Shown: positions 42,437 through 50,760, numbered from the stretch's first letter. The stretch is DNA of 64,000 nucleotides from JAQGMV01 sp963828715 (GCA_963828715.1 CAWHFX010000020.1:1-64000); one strand, 5' to 3'. Program-made: numbers and translations. The notes: generated by a model not told the origin, from the sequence alone.

Positions 42437-43543
42437 ATGCTTATCGGAGTTCCGTGCGAGATCAAGGATCATGAGTATCGCGTCGGGGTGATCCCGGAGG
42501 GAGTACGAGTGTTGAGGTCGGCCGGCCATCGCGTGCTCGTACAGAACAGCGCGGGCGCGCGCGTCGGCTTCGGGGACGATGAGTACGTTGCCGCCGGGGC
42601 CGAAATGGTGCCTGACGCACGGGCTGCGTATTCGGCGGATCTGATCGTGAAGGTGAAGGAACTTCAGCCAGCGGAATTCGCACTCCTGCATCCGGGCCAG
42701 GTGTTGTTCTGCTATCACCATTTCGCGCCCGACCCTGCACTGCTGCAGGCCATGCTCGATGCTGGCGTGAGTTGCGTTGCCTATGAAACGGTTACAGCCT
42801 CGAACGGCAGCCTTCCGCTGCTGATTCCGATGTCACAGATCGCGGGTCGCCTGGCGCCGCAAGCGGGTGCATGGGCCTTGCAGATGGCGAACGGCGGCAG
42901 CGGGGTCCTTCTCGGCGGAGTACCGGGTGTGGCGCCCGCACGCGTAACGATCATTGGCGGTGGCACCGTCGGCGAGGGTGCTGCGCGCGTGGCAATCGGA
43001 ATGGGGGCCGATGTAACGCTGATCGATCGCGACCCCGAACGTCTTGCTCGACTGGAGCAAGTCTTCGGCGCACGCTTGAAAACTCTGATCTCCGGTGCGC
43101 ATATTCTCGAACAGTGCGTAGCGGAATCGGACCTCGTTATCGGGGCGGTGTTGCTGCCCGGCAAGCGAGCACCGAAACTGCTGGGACGCGAGCACGTGCG
43201 ACGCATGAGTCGCGGGTCGGTCCTCGTCGATGTCGCGATCGATCAGGGCGGTGTGTCGGAGACGTCCCGCGCCACTTCACACAGCGCGCCCATCTACGTC
43301 GAAGAAGGTGTAGTGCATTACTGTGTCGCGAACATGCCGTCGGCGGTTGCTCGCACGGCCACATTGGCGCTGACGCAGGCAACACTGCCGTTTGCACTCG
43401 AACTGGCGAATGTCGGGCTCGAAGGAGCGCTCCGCGCCGACGCACGACTCGTTCCGGCGCTGGAAGTGCACGCCGGTCGCGTGACTCACCAGGGACTCGC
43501 CGAAGACACGGGACGCGATTACAGCCCCGCATTCAGAATCTGA
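42437..43543 (+). CDS. ald: Alanine dehydrogenase
   Basis: Ald interconverts L-alanine and pyruvate plus ammonia with NAD. The 368-residue protein starts MLIGVPCEIKDHEYRVGVIP and has the substrate-binding GHRVLVQNSAGARVGFGD and ADLIVKVKELQP, then FCYHHFAPDP with the catalytic His. The NAD-binding VTIIGGGTVGEGAARVAIGMGADV, VLVDVAIDQGG and VANMPSAVARTAT complete it. Length and motifs are normal. Two FNR-like boxes precede it, which fits a role in reductive amination of pyruvate at low oxygen. Confidence 0.95.
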   Translation: MLIGVPCEIKDHEYRVGVIPEGVRVLRSAGHRVLVQNSAGARVGFGDDEYVAAGAEMVPDARAAYSADLIVKVKELQPAEFALLHPGQVLFCYHHFAPDPALLQAMLDAGVSCVAYETVTASNGSLPLLIPMSQIAGRLAPQAGAWALQMANGGSGVLLGGVPGVAPARVTIIGGGTVGEGAARVAIGMGADVTLIDRDPERLARLEQVFGARLKTLISGAHILEQCVAESDLVIGAVLLPGKRAPKLLGREHVRRMSRGSVLVDVAIDQGGVSETSRATSHSAPIYVEEGVVHYCVANMPSAVARTATLALTQATLPFALELANVGLEGALRADARLVPALEVHAGRVTHQGLAEDTGRDYSPAFRI

Positions 43544-43569
43544 CGGCGCGCTGACACCGTGGCTTACGA

Positions 43570-43583
43570 TTGACTTGAATCAA
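43570..43583 (+). promoter_or_regulatory. FNR/Anr-like box upstream of a small acidic protein gene
   Basis: TTGACTTGAATCAA has one mismatch in the left half-site. It is centred about 73 bases before the GTG at 43650. Confidence 0.7.
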
Positions 43584-43649
43584 CGACGATCGTCAGGCGC
43601 CTCTTACACTCGATTTCGGTCGGCCGCCACTAACACAGGGAAACGAACA

Positions 43650-43889
43650 GTGAAGACCCGGAAATCAGAAGCGCAGACGAGAGGTCCGCGCGAAGCGATG
43701 GTGAAACACAAATTCCATATGTCATCGCTTGCGCAAGCGACACCGGAAGAGCCCGAAGAAGTCGACCTGCAGGCACAGGATGGCGATTCAGTGCCACAAC
43801 CTCTCGACGATTGGGCCGACAACGACGATACGAACCGCTGGCTCGATGAACACCGTTGTGGGGACGACGACCAGTTCAATATCAACTAA
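43650..43889 (+). CDS. Small acidic orphan protein under an FNR/Anr box
   Basis: About 79 residues from a GTG at 43650 (an ATG at 43701 is an alternative). The N-terminus is basic (KTRKSEAQTRGPREAMVKHK) and the C-terminus strongly acidic (EEPEEVDLQAQDGD, DDWADNDDTNRWLDEH, CGDDDQFNIN). It looks soluble and largely disordered, with one Cys. I do not recognise a family. It overlaps the convergent kinase-like gene by eight bases. The upstream box suggests low-oxygen expression. Confidence 0.6.
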   Translation: MKTRKSEAQTRGPREAMVKHKFHMSSLAQATPEEPEEVDLQAQDGDSVPQPLDDWADNDDTNRWLDEHRCGDDDQFNIN

Positions 43890-45039
43890 GGGCCTTGACC
43901 GTTCCTGGGGCGCGAGTCGGGGCGGTCCGAAGCGAACGCCCCTGTGGCGACCTCGACGCGCCGCAGTGCCAGCGTAACGCGATTCCGAGCAATGTAGGCG
44001 CTTGGGTCCTACGGTAGTGACTGGCAGGTACCTGCTCTGCCAAGCGCAAGTAGGAGTGCGCCCCCGATAGCCATCTCACGCGTTCATGGTCCGGCAGCGG
44101 ATCCTCGAGATGGGCGGCGGCAATGCGGGCCCGAAAGAGTGCGCGTTGGCCTTGGTAGAAAGCCACGAGCGTCGGGTCCACGGCGTCACCAGTACACGCC
44201 CGGTAAGTAGCGAAAATCGCGGCCGGAATCAGGTCGGCTCCCAGGAACTCGCATTCCATCGCCAGATAGCCGAGCTCGTCTGCAGGATCTACCGTGCGCA
44301 GTGCGACGTCGGACTCCACGCAGTCGATGAATACGGGCTCAGGCGCGAGACAGATATGTTCGGGGCGCAGATTCCCATGACCTTCGACGATCATGCTGTC
44401 GTGGACTCGCTTGTCCAGGAGCGGCGCGGCTCGCTGCAGATAACGGATCAGCCTGTTTTTCAAGGCATCCAGCATGTGTTCGTCGAAGCCGAATGCGGGG
44501 CTCGAGAGCGCTCGATGACTTTGCACTACGGTGTCTTTCAGTCCTGCCCTGTAACTTCCCGCGTCGCACCTCGCTCGATCGGCACGGGCGTAGAAGCTTG
44601 CGAGCGCGCGCGTGAAGCGCACGACATCCTGACGAGTCACGCGAGCCTGGTCGATCGCGCGATCCAGCATGAGCTGCTTCGGTAGCCGGCGCATCTTGAG
44701 CAGCCAGTCCACGGGGTGCGTCGCGTCATCTATCTTCAATGCGTCTGCGCAGATCGAAAGCGGCACGACACCGAGGCACACTCCCTCGGCAAGACGATCG
44801 TTCAGCCTCAACGCTTCCTCGCAGTTGCGGCGGCGGGCGTCCGGCGAGGCGAGGTCCAGAAACCGATAGCGTACGGGTTTCTTCATCTTGTACGCATAGC
44901 TGTCGGTGAGAAACACATAGGACATGTGCGTCTCCACGATCTCGACGTCGGTTGCCCCTTCGACGTAACTCTCGGCGCAACTCAGGTGCGCGACCTTCTC
45001 CTCGAGTGACGGCTCGGAGCGAGGCGGCACGGCACTCAT
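43882..45039 (-). CDS. Aminoglycoside-phosphotransferase-like protein with altered catalytic loop
   Basis: About 385 residues from the start at 45039. It has the N-terminal pattern of the COG2187 group (YVFLTDSYAYKMKKPVRYRFLDL, then NCEEALRLNDRLAEGVCLGV). The kinase catalytic-loop region reads VEGHGNLRPEHICL followed by VFIDCVESD. In APH-like kinases the loop is HGD; here the Asp is Asn, from a single-base change, while the second metal-binding Asp (FIDC) is kept. The C-terminal P-loop kinase domain present in many COG2187 proteins is absent. It may be a pseudokinase. An FNR-like box lies 99 bases upstream. Confidence 0.8.
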   Translation of the reverse strand: MSAVPPRSEPSLEEKVAHLSCAESYVEGATDVEIVETHMSYVFLTDSYAYKMKKPVRYRFLDLASPDARRRNCEEALRLNDRLAEGVCLGVVPLSICADALKIDDATHPVDWLLKMRRLPKQLMLDRAIDQARVTRQDVVRFTRALASFYARADRARCDAGSYRAGLKDTVVQSHRALSSPAFGFDEHMLDALKNRLIRYLQRAAPLLDKRVHDSMIVEGHGNLRPEHICLAPEPVFIDCVESDVALRTVDPADELGYLAMECEFLGADLIPAAIFATYRACTGDAVDPTLVAFYQGQRALFRARIAAAHLEDPLPDHERVRWLSGAHSYLRLAEQVPASHYRRTQAPTLLGIALRWHCGASRSPQGRSLRTAPTRAPGTVKALS

Positions 45040-45137
45040 GGAAGCATTCCGTGCTTCAGTCGGGGTAGTGCGTTTGCGGCGTGTTGCTGAGCAGTGTTCC
45101 ATGCGCTCGCAGGATATCGATCACGCCGCGCGCGGCG

Positions 45138-45151
45138 TTGATTTGAGTCAA
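45138..45151 (-). promoter_or_regulatory. FNR/Anr-like box upstream of the APH-like gene
   Basis: TTGATTTGAGTCAA has one perfect half-site and one mismatch in the other. It lies about 105 bases (centre) before the APH-like gene start at 45039. Confidence 0.75.
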
Positions 45152-45205
45152 CGTCGATGTGCGCCGTACACATTTGTATGCCGCTGTCGCGGCCTCAAAG
45201 GCGAT

Positions 45206-45625
45206 TTATTTGACCAGTGTTATGGGCACATCGCTGATATGGAGCGTCTTCATCGTGACCGTGCCGAGCAGCAGATTCTCCACCGCGCTGAGGCCGCGGG
45301 TACCCATCACGATCTCGTCGCACCGGTTAGCAGTGGCGCAGCGTGCGATCGCGGTCGCAGGATCGCCGGTATCGGTATGCGTCACGCAGGGAACGGCGGC
45401 TGCGTCGAGCAGACGGCGCGCGGACTCGAGAACGGAGTCGCTTTCGTCGGCCTGCAATTCGTACAGCAGACGGCTTACCGCCGAGAGCTTTCGACGATCG
45501 AACTCGCGCCGCACGTGCAGGAGGTGAACTTCTGCAGGGCCGCCGTGTTTTACTTCATTGATGAGATAGGTGACGGCACGATCGGAACTTCGCGAGCCGT
45601 CAACGGCTGCTAGTACTCTGAACAT
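45206..45625 (-). CDS. Universal stress protein UspA family (second copy)
   Basis: The 139-residue protein has MFRVLAAVDGSRSSDRAV, VHLLHVRREFD and a C-terminal CDEIVMGTRGLSAVENLLLGTVTMKTL with the ATP-binding Gly pattern. It is only distantly similar to the usp at 41294, so this is not a recent duplicate. An FNR-like box lies at 45709-45722, about 90 bases upstream. Confidence 0.92.
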   Translation of the reverse strand: MFRVLAAVDGSRSSDRAVTYLINEVKHGGPAEVHLLHVRREFDRRKLSAVSRLLYELQADESDSVLESARRLLDAAAVPCVTHTDTGDPATAIARCATANRCDEIVMGTRGLSAVENLLLGTVTMKTLHISDVPITLVK

Positions 45626-45708
45626 GGCCTGTGCCTCCTCACATCGTCGGCGGACGTCGGCCGCGCGTGGACACGCTGAAAGTCTGCGTGAACATGGTGC
45701 GCAGTGCC

Positions 45709-45722
45709 TTGAGTTACATCAA
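45709..45722 (-). promoter_or_regulatory. FNR/Anr-like box upstream of the second usp
   Basis: TTGAGTTACATCAA has a perfect right half-site and one mismatch on the left. It lies between the second usp gene and the end of the alcohol dehydrogenase gene. Confidence 0.7.
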
Positions 45723-45741
45723 CGGGCCGGGCGGACGGGGT

Positions 45742-46734
45742 TCAGGGCACGAGGACAGCGGCGCCCGTGATGCGGCCATCCCTCAATCGATCCAGTGCAA
45801 CGTTGGCGTCCGCGAGTGCGAACGACTCGACCGTCGTGCGAACCGGCACCTGCGGCGCAAGCCGCAGGAACTCGACACCATCGCGGCGTGTGAGGTTCGC
45901 CACCGACCGCAGCGTCCGCTCGCCCCACAACAACTCGTACGCGAACGACGGGATCGCGGACATATGGATACCGGCGCACACGATCGTCGCGCCTTTGCGG
46001 CTCGCTCTGAGAGCCGCCACAACCAGAGCACCGACCGGTGCGAAAAGGATGGCGGCGTCAAGCTGAACGGGTGGAGCGGAGTCGGAGTCACCGGCCCAGA
46101 TCGCTCCCAGTCGTCGCGCGAAGGCCTGGCCTTCGAGGTCGCCGTGCTTCGTGAATGCATAGATTTCACGGCCCTGAAACAACGCAACCTGCACGACAAT
46201 GTGTGCCGCGGCCCCAAACCCGTACAGGCCCACTCGGCGCCCATCACCGGCCATGGCCAGGGAACGGTAGCCGATCAAACCGGCACACAGCAGCGGCGCC
46301 GCCGCGGCGTCGTCATACTGCTCCGGCAGGGCGAAGCAATAACGCTGATTCACCACGGCGTATTCGGCATAGCCGCCGTCGATGTCGTAGCCCGTGAAGC
46401 GCGCGTTGTCACAGAGATTCTCGCGACCAGCGGCGCAGTACGCGCACGTGCCGCAGGTGTAGCCCAGCCATGGCACGCCGATACGATCGCCGACTCGATA
46501 CTCGGTGGCGTGGATTCCGCGTTCGACTACGCGGCCCACCAGTTCATGTCCTGGAATGATGGGGAGCTTGCCCGCGCTCAAGTCTCCGTCCACTACATGC
46601 AGGTCGGTCCGGCACACGCCGCACGCATGAACCCGAACGAGTATTTCGTCTGGTCCCGGTGCTCTGACAGGCAGGCTCTGTCGCTGCAGCGGCTGGCGCC
46701 GCGCCGTGAGCACCATCGCGTTCATGGTCCGCAT
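45742..46734 (-). CDS. Zinc-dependent alcohol dehydrogenase
   Basis: About 330 residues. The start at 46734 has AAGGAG nine bases before it. Catalytic zinc ligands are in HACGVCRTDLHVVDGD and PIIPGHELVGRV. The structural zinc lobe is CGTCAYCAAGRENLC (four Cys). The Rossmann domain has VGLYGFGAAAHIVVQVALF. This matches the medium-chain AdhA/YL group, which oxidises alcohols or reduces aldehydes with NAD(P). An FNR-like box at 46875-46888 lies upstream, so it may serve redox balance at low oxygen. Confidence 0.92.
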   Translation of the reverse strand: MRTMNAMVLTARRQPLQRQSLPVRAPGPDEILVRVHACGVCRTDLHVVDGDLSAGKLPIIPGHELVGRVVERGIHATEYRVGDRIGVPWLGYTCGTCAYCAAGRENLCDNARFTGYDIDGGYAEYAVVNQRYCFALPEQYDDAAAAPLLCAGLIGYRSLAMAGDGRRVGLYGFGAAAHIVVQVALFQGREIYAFTKHGDLEGQAFARRLGAIWAGDSDSAPPVQLDAAILFAPVGALVVAALRASRKGATIVCAGIHMSAIPSFAYELLWGERTLRSVANLTRRDGVEFLRLAPQVPVRTTVESFALADANVALDRLRDGRITGAAVLVP

Positions 46735-46874
46735 CGCACTATCTCCTTCGCGGAATCGACCCAAAAGTACGGCAGCACCATATTAAGGCCAACGACGTTT
46801 GCAGCGGCAACAGCGCGCCGCATTGCCCGCTTGGCCGGTGAGTCCTCACCGTGCGGTCCGAATGTCTGCATGAC

Positions 46875-46888
46875 TTGATCTCCGTCAA
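46875..46888. promoter_or_regulatory. FNR/Anr-like box between alcohol dehydrogenase and a host-attachment-like gene
   Basis: TTGATCTCCGTCAA has a perfect left half-site and one mismatch in the right. It is 141-150 bases from each of the two divergent starts (46734 and 47032), so it could serve either or both. Confidence 0.75.
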
Positions 46889-47031
46889 ACCGTGCCGAGC
46901 TCATGCTGGTGCGCCGAGATAATCCGGTGCACTGTGTGCTCACCGTTGCCGTACCTCGATGAACAGACCTTGCACCCGCATGCAAAACAACGCGCGCGGC
47001 TTGATCATCGAGCACCGACCGGAGAAAAGGT

Positions 47032-47391
47032 GTGCGTGTAAATTGCTGTGTCGTCGTCGCCGACGCGGTCGGCGCTCGACTACTGCTGGCGAAGCGCGAT
47101 GTGGATGGCAACGTGAAGCTGATGGAAAGCGCGCTGCTGCAGAACCGAAAAAATCCAGCCCACGTGGAAAGCAAGGCGCGCTTCGCCAACGAAATCGCGC
47201 GACAGATCGCCTCCACGGTAGCCGGCTGGACGAGTGGAAGCGTGCTGGTTGCCGCCGAGCCCGATCTGCTGACCCTCCTCCGAGAACTGATTCAGGCCAG
47301 CCTGCCCCAGGGTGTCACGCTACGTTCGCTGGCACGCGATCACGTGGGCCTATCACCCGAGGAACTTGCCGGGCGCCTAGACTTGAGCTGA
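47032..47391 (+). CDS. Host attachment-like (baeRF-type) small protein
   Basis: The 119-residue protein starts from a GTG at 47032 with GGAG at 47021. It has CCVVVADAVGARLLLAKRD, KARFANEIARQIA, GSVLVAAEPDLLTLLREL and VGLSPEELAGRL. This fits the 'host attachment protein' family (COG5622), small relatives of archaeal release factor domains whose bacterial role is unknown. The family name derives from Agrobacterium and should not be taken as function. It is divergent from the alcohol dehydrogenase across an FNR-like box. Confidence 0.75.
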   Translation: MRVNCCVVVADAVGARLLLAKRDVDGNVKLMESALLQNRKNPAHVESKARFANEIARQIASTVAGWTSGSVLVAAEPDLLTLLRELIQASLPQGVTLRSLARDHVGLSPEELAGRLDLS

Positions 47392-47466
47392 GATCGGTAC
47401 TGTAGGCAATGCGCCGGATCGGATGCATTCCCTTATTGCGGAATGGTGACACGGCGCGCGGCGAGA

Positions 47467-47679
47467 TCAATCTTCGCCGGTTTGCTTGAATACCTGCTCC
47501 CGCGCCTTTCTGAGGTGCCGTTCAACGTCGTCGGTGCGCGTTCCCACCTGCACGACGCAGGCGCGAAGCTCATCTTCGGTCACGTCGTACCTCGCACACC
47601 AGTAACTCACTTCCCAGTCCTCGTCGAGCCCGACTTTCGTTGCGTCGTCCGGGACGCGTACATCCTTGTCGACCAGCAT
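47467..47679 (-). CDS. DUF3606 domain protein
   Basis: A 70-residue protein starting at 47679, preceded by GGAGACAAACC. It has VGLDEDWEVSYWCARYDVTE, ELRACVVQVGTRTDDVERHL and a Lys-rich end. This is the DUF3606 pattern (a short domain with a conserved E-V-x-Y-W and V-G-T). Function unknown; such genes are common in betaproteobacteria and often stress-associated. It is convergent with the host-attachment-like gene and divergent from hemN, with the hemN box at 47827-47840 about 150 bases away. Confidence 0.85.
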   Translation of the reverse strand: MLVDKDVRVPDDATKVGLDEDWEVSYWCARYDVTEDELRACVVQVGTRTDDVERHLRKAREQVFKQTGED

Positions 47680-47826
47680 GGTTTGTCTCCTTTCGCAAAC
47701 AGGCGAAGAAATACACCGCAAGTTGCGTGCCGCATGGAGTCGCTTCCGACGCTGTTTCCGCGCGAACTCCGGCAACTCGCGCGTTTGCACGCTGGCAGGC
47801 TCGCGCACCCGGCCTGTCAAGCCGGT

Positions 47827-47840
47827 TTGACACTGATCAA
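47827..47840 (+). promoter_or_regulatory. FNR/Anr-like box upstream of hemN
   Basis: TTGACACTGATCAA has a perfect right half-site and one mismatch on the left. Its centre is about 87 bases before the hemN start, leaving room for a leader of about 45 bases. Confidence 0.8.
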
Positions 47841-47920
47841 AAAATCTTCCAGTCAGGGGTCGGATACTTCGCTGACCGGAAACAGCGGGTTCCGGATTGC
47901 GTGTAATAAAAGGATTCGCC

Positions 47921-49309
47921 GTGGACCAACAGACTCTCGACGTCGATCTCGACCTCATCTCCAGGCTCGACCGCAACGGGCCGCGCTACACGTCGTACCC
48001 CACTGCGGACCGGTTCAGCGAGAGCTTCGACCGGCGGAAATACACGACTTGGGCAGCGCGTCGTACCGTCACGGGCCTGAGCCGACCGCTTTCGATCTAC
48101 GTGCACCTGCCGTTCTGCCGGTCTCTTTGTTATTACTGTGCGTGCAACAAGGTCATCACGCGCGACGGGAACAAGGCCGCGAAATATCTGCGCTATCTCA
48201 CGCGAGAGATCGCGCTTCAGGCGACGCTGTTCCGCGACGACACGCGCGTCACCCAGATGCATTGGGGTGGGGGCAGTCCCACGTTCTACGGCATCGTCGA
48301 GCTCACGGAACTTTATGCGACGCTGCGGTCGCATTTCGAGTTCGCCCCGGACGGCGAATACTCGATCGAGATCGACCCACGTACGGTCGAGCCGGCGACA
48401 ATGGCCGCGCTGCGCTCACTGGGTTTCAATCGCGTGAGCTTCGGCGTGCAGGATTTCGATCCGGACGTTCAGCGCGCGATCAACCGGGTTCAGAGCGAGT
48501 CACAGACCACGGCGGTGATCGATGCGGCGCGCAACGCCGGCTTCGCATCCGTCAGCGTCGATCTGATCTATGGCCTCCCCCGGCAAACGGTGTCAACGTT
48601 CGAGGAAACGCTGGATCGCGTAGCGAAGCTGCGGCCGGACCGCATCGCCGTCTACAACTATGCCCATCTCCCCGGCCGGTTCAAGGCGCAGAAGCAGATT
48701 GCGGCTGCCGAGATCCCGGCGGCGGAGACGAAGCTCAGGCTGCTGCGGCTCGCGGCCGAGCAGCTGGTTGCCGCCGGTTACGTCTATATCGGAATGGACC
48801 ATTTCGCGCTGCCGAACGACTCGCTGGCTGTGGCGCAGCGGCAGGGTCGATTGCACCGCAACTTCCAAGGCTACTCCACGCATGCCGAGTGCGATCTGAT
48901 CGGCCTCGGCGTGTCCGCGATCGGCGCCATCGGCCCGACGTATACCCAGAACGCCCGCACCCTGTCCGACTACTACCGTCATCTGGACGACAACGAACTA
49001 CCCATCGTGCGCGGGATCGAGCTCAGCCGTGACGATCTCGTGCGCCGCAGTGTGATCCAGGCGCTGATGTGTCACTTCGAACTGTCGAAGGACGCAATCG
49101 ACATCGCATACCTGCTCGACTTTGACAGCTATTTCGCGACCGAGCTCAAGGAACTGCGCGAGCTCGCGCACGCGGGATTGGTGACTTTCGACGGAAGCTG
49201 GATCGTGGTCACGCCGAAAGGGCGAATGTTGATACGCAGCATCTGCATGGTTTTCGACAAGTATCTTCGCCACGACCGCGACAGCCGCCGCTATTCGCGT
49301 ACGATCTGA
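47921..49309 (+). CDS. hemN: Oxygen-independent coproporphyrinogen III oxidase
   Basis: HemN converts coproporphyrinogen III to protoporphyrinogen IX without oxygen, using radical SAM chemistry. The 462-residue protein from a GTG at 47921 has RNGPRYTSYPTADRF near the N-terminus, IYVHLPFCRSLCYYCACNK with the Cys-x3-Cys-x2-Cys-x-Cys cluster motif, HWGGGSPTFY, FGVQDFD and GLPRQT. A C-terminal HemN domain follows. It has the N-terminal trip-wire region absent from HemW, so it is the true oxidase. The upstream FNR-like box fits its known Anr control. Confidence 0.95.
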   Translation: MDQQTLDVDLDLISRLDRNGPRYTSYPTADRFSESFDRRKYTTWAARRTVTGLSRPLSIYVHLPFCRSLCYYCACNKVITRDGNKAAKYLRYLTREIALQATLFRDDTRVTQMHWGGGSPTFYGIVELTELYATLRSHFEFAPDGEYSIEIDPRTVEPATMAALRSLGFNRVSFGVQDFDPDVQRAINRVQSESQTTAVIDAARNAGFASVSVDLIYGLPRQTVSTFEETLDRVAKLRPDRIAVYNYAHLPGRFKAQKQIAAAEIPAAETKLRLLRLAAEQLVAAGYVYIGMDHFALPNDSLAVAQRQGRLHRNFQGYSTHAECDLIGLGVSAIGAIGPTYTQNARTLSDYYRHLDDNELPIVRGIELSRDDLVRRSVIQALMCHFELSKDAIDIAYLLDFDSYFATELKELRELAHAGLVTFDGSWIVVTPKGRMLIRSICMVFDKYLRHDRDSRRYSRTI

Positions 49310-49315
49310 ATCGCC

Positions 49316-50671
49316 GTGCGCGTTGCCTTTCTCGGCGCAGCTCGTGAAGTAACAGGTTCGTGCTATTGGGTGCGCGGCGCCGAGCGGGCATTCCTCGTCG
49401 ATTGCGGCATGTTCCAGGGGGGCGCGGACGCGGATCGAAAGAATCGCGCCCGCTTCGCCTTCGATCCCGCGCACATCGACTTCGTCCTGCTCACCCACGC
49501 CCACATCGACCATGCGGGTCTGTTGCCGCGGCTGGTGGAGCGCGGGTTCAAAGGACCGGTTTACGCAACGGCGGCCACATGCGACCTGCTCGGTGTGATG
49601 CTGCCCGACGCAGCTCACGTGCAGGAAAGGGAGTCGGCGCCTCTGTATAGCCTGGCACAGGCGCAGGCCTGCCTGCGGCTGCTGCAAGCCATCGATTACG
49701 AACGCACGATCGACCTCGGAGGCGGTATGCGCTGCCGCTTCCGGGACGCCGGACATATTCTCGGATCCGCGATCATCGAGCTCTGGTCGCAGGACAACGG
49801 CGCTGTGCGCAAGACCGTGTTCTCCGGGGACCTCGGCCAGCCCGGCCGGCCGATCGTCAACGACCCGCGTTGCGTGACCGAGGCGGATGCGCTGATGGTC
49901 GAATCCACCTACGGCAACCGGTTGCACAAGAGCCTCGCTGCGACCGAGGACGAGCTTGCAGCGCTGCTGAACGACACCCTGGCTCGCCGCCGCGGCAACA
50001 TCGTCATACCTGCGTTCGCAGTCGGCCGCACCCAGGAGCTGCTGCACTTGCTTGCCACACTGGTTCGCAGTAGCCGTGTTCGCGATCCATTCGCGGTTTA
50101 TGTCGATTCGCCGCTGGCCACTCAAGCGACGCGGGTGACCCTTAAGCACCGGGATGACGTCGATGTCGAAACGCGCGAGCTCATTGCCTGGGGACGGAAG
50201 AACCGCGACACGGCGATTCAGGTTCGTTTTACCGAGTCGCTCGAGGAATCCAAGCGCCTCAACGACGTCAAGCACGGCGCTGTGATCATTTCCGCGAGCG
50301 GCATGTGTGACGCGGGCCGTATCAAATACCACCTCCTGCACAACTTGCCGCGTGCCGAGTCGACCATCGTGTTTACGGGCTTTCAGGCGGCTGGAACGCT
50401 GGGCCGTCGACTCGTGGACGGTGCACGCACGGTGCGCCTCTTTGGCGACGAGATCCCCGTCAGGGCTCGAATCGCGACACTGGGCGGACTGTCCGCGCAT
50501 GCAGACCAGGAGGCACTTCTCGGCTGGCTGCGTAATTTCCGCCGGCCGCCGGCGCACACGTTCGTGGTCCACGGAGAAATTCTGGCCGCGGAAGCATTCG
50601 CGCAACGCATCCGAGCAGACCTGGGCTGGCAGGTCAGCGTGCCTCACGCGGGCGACGCGGCCGACGTTTGA
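49316..50671 (+). CDS. Metallo-beta-lactamase/beta-CASP RNase-like protein
   Basis: The 451-residue protein from GTG 49316 has an MBL fold with LTHAHIDHAGLLPRLV (the HxHxDH zinc site), DAGHILGSAIIEL and VFSGDLG. A beta-CASP insert follows, with the family blocks VIPAFAVGRTQELLHLL, VYVDSPLA, VIISASGMCDAGRI and LGGLSAHADQ, ending with the last motif FVVHGE. This is the KH-less CPSF/YSH1-like group, probable RNA nucleases. It begins 7 bases after hemN and so is likely under the same Anr promoter, which is unusual for an RNase. It stops 16 bases before the ccoN box. Confidence 0.9.
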   Translation: MRVAFLGAAREVTGSCYWVRGAERAFLVDCGMFQGGADADRKNRARFAFDPAHIDFVLLTHAHIDHAGLLPRLVERGFKGPVYATAATCDLLGVMLPDAAHVQERESAPLYSLAQAQACLRLLQAIDYERTIDLGGGMRCRFRDAGHILGSAIIELWSQDNGAVRKTVFSGDLGQPGRPIVNDPRCVTEADALMVESTYGNRLHKSLAATEDELAALLNDTLARRRGNIVIPAFAVGRTQELLHLLATLVRSSRVRDPFAVYVDSPLATQATRVTLKHRDDVDVETRELIAWGRKNRDTAIQVRFTESLEESKRLNDVKHGAVIISASGMCDAGRIKYHLLHNLPRAESTIVFTGFQAAGTLGRRLVDGARTVRLFGDEIPVRARIATLGGLSAHADQEALLGWLRNFRRPPAHTFVVHGEILAAEAFAQRIRADLGWQVSVPHAGDAADV

Positions 50672-50686
50672 CGCGCGTTTGCGCGC

Positions 50687-50700
50687 TTGATGTACATCAA
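50687..50700 (+). promoter_or_regulatory. Perfect FNR/Anr box upstream of ccoN
   Basis: TTGATGTACATCAA is a perfect palindrome with the consensus half-sites. Centred 67.5 bases before the ccoN ATG, it would place a transcription start near 50735 and a leader of about 26 bases. Confidence 0.92.
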
Positions 50701-50760
50701 ACGCATGGTCTGGCGTAGCACATACCATCGCACGCGTACGAAGAACCTGACCATCTTTCC

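Noticed and set aside
46722..46871. Short minus-strand frame starting 4 bases from the FNR-like box at 46875
   Set aside because: The start is too close to the box for transcription from it, and there is no ribosome-binding site or recognisable sequence.
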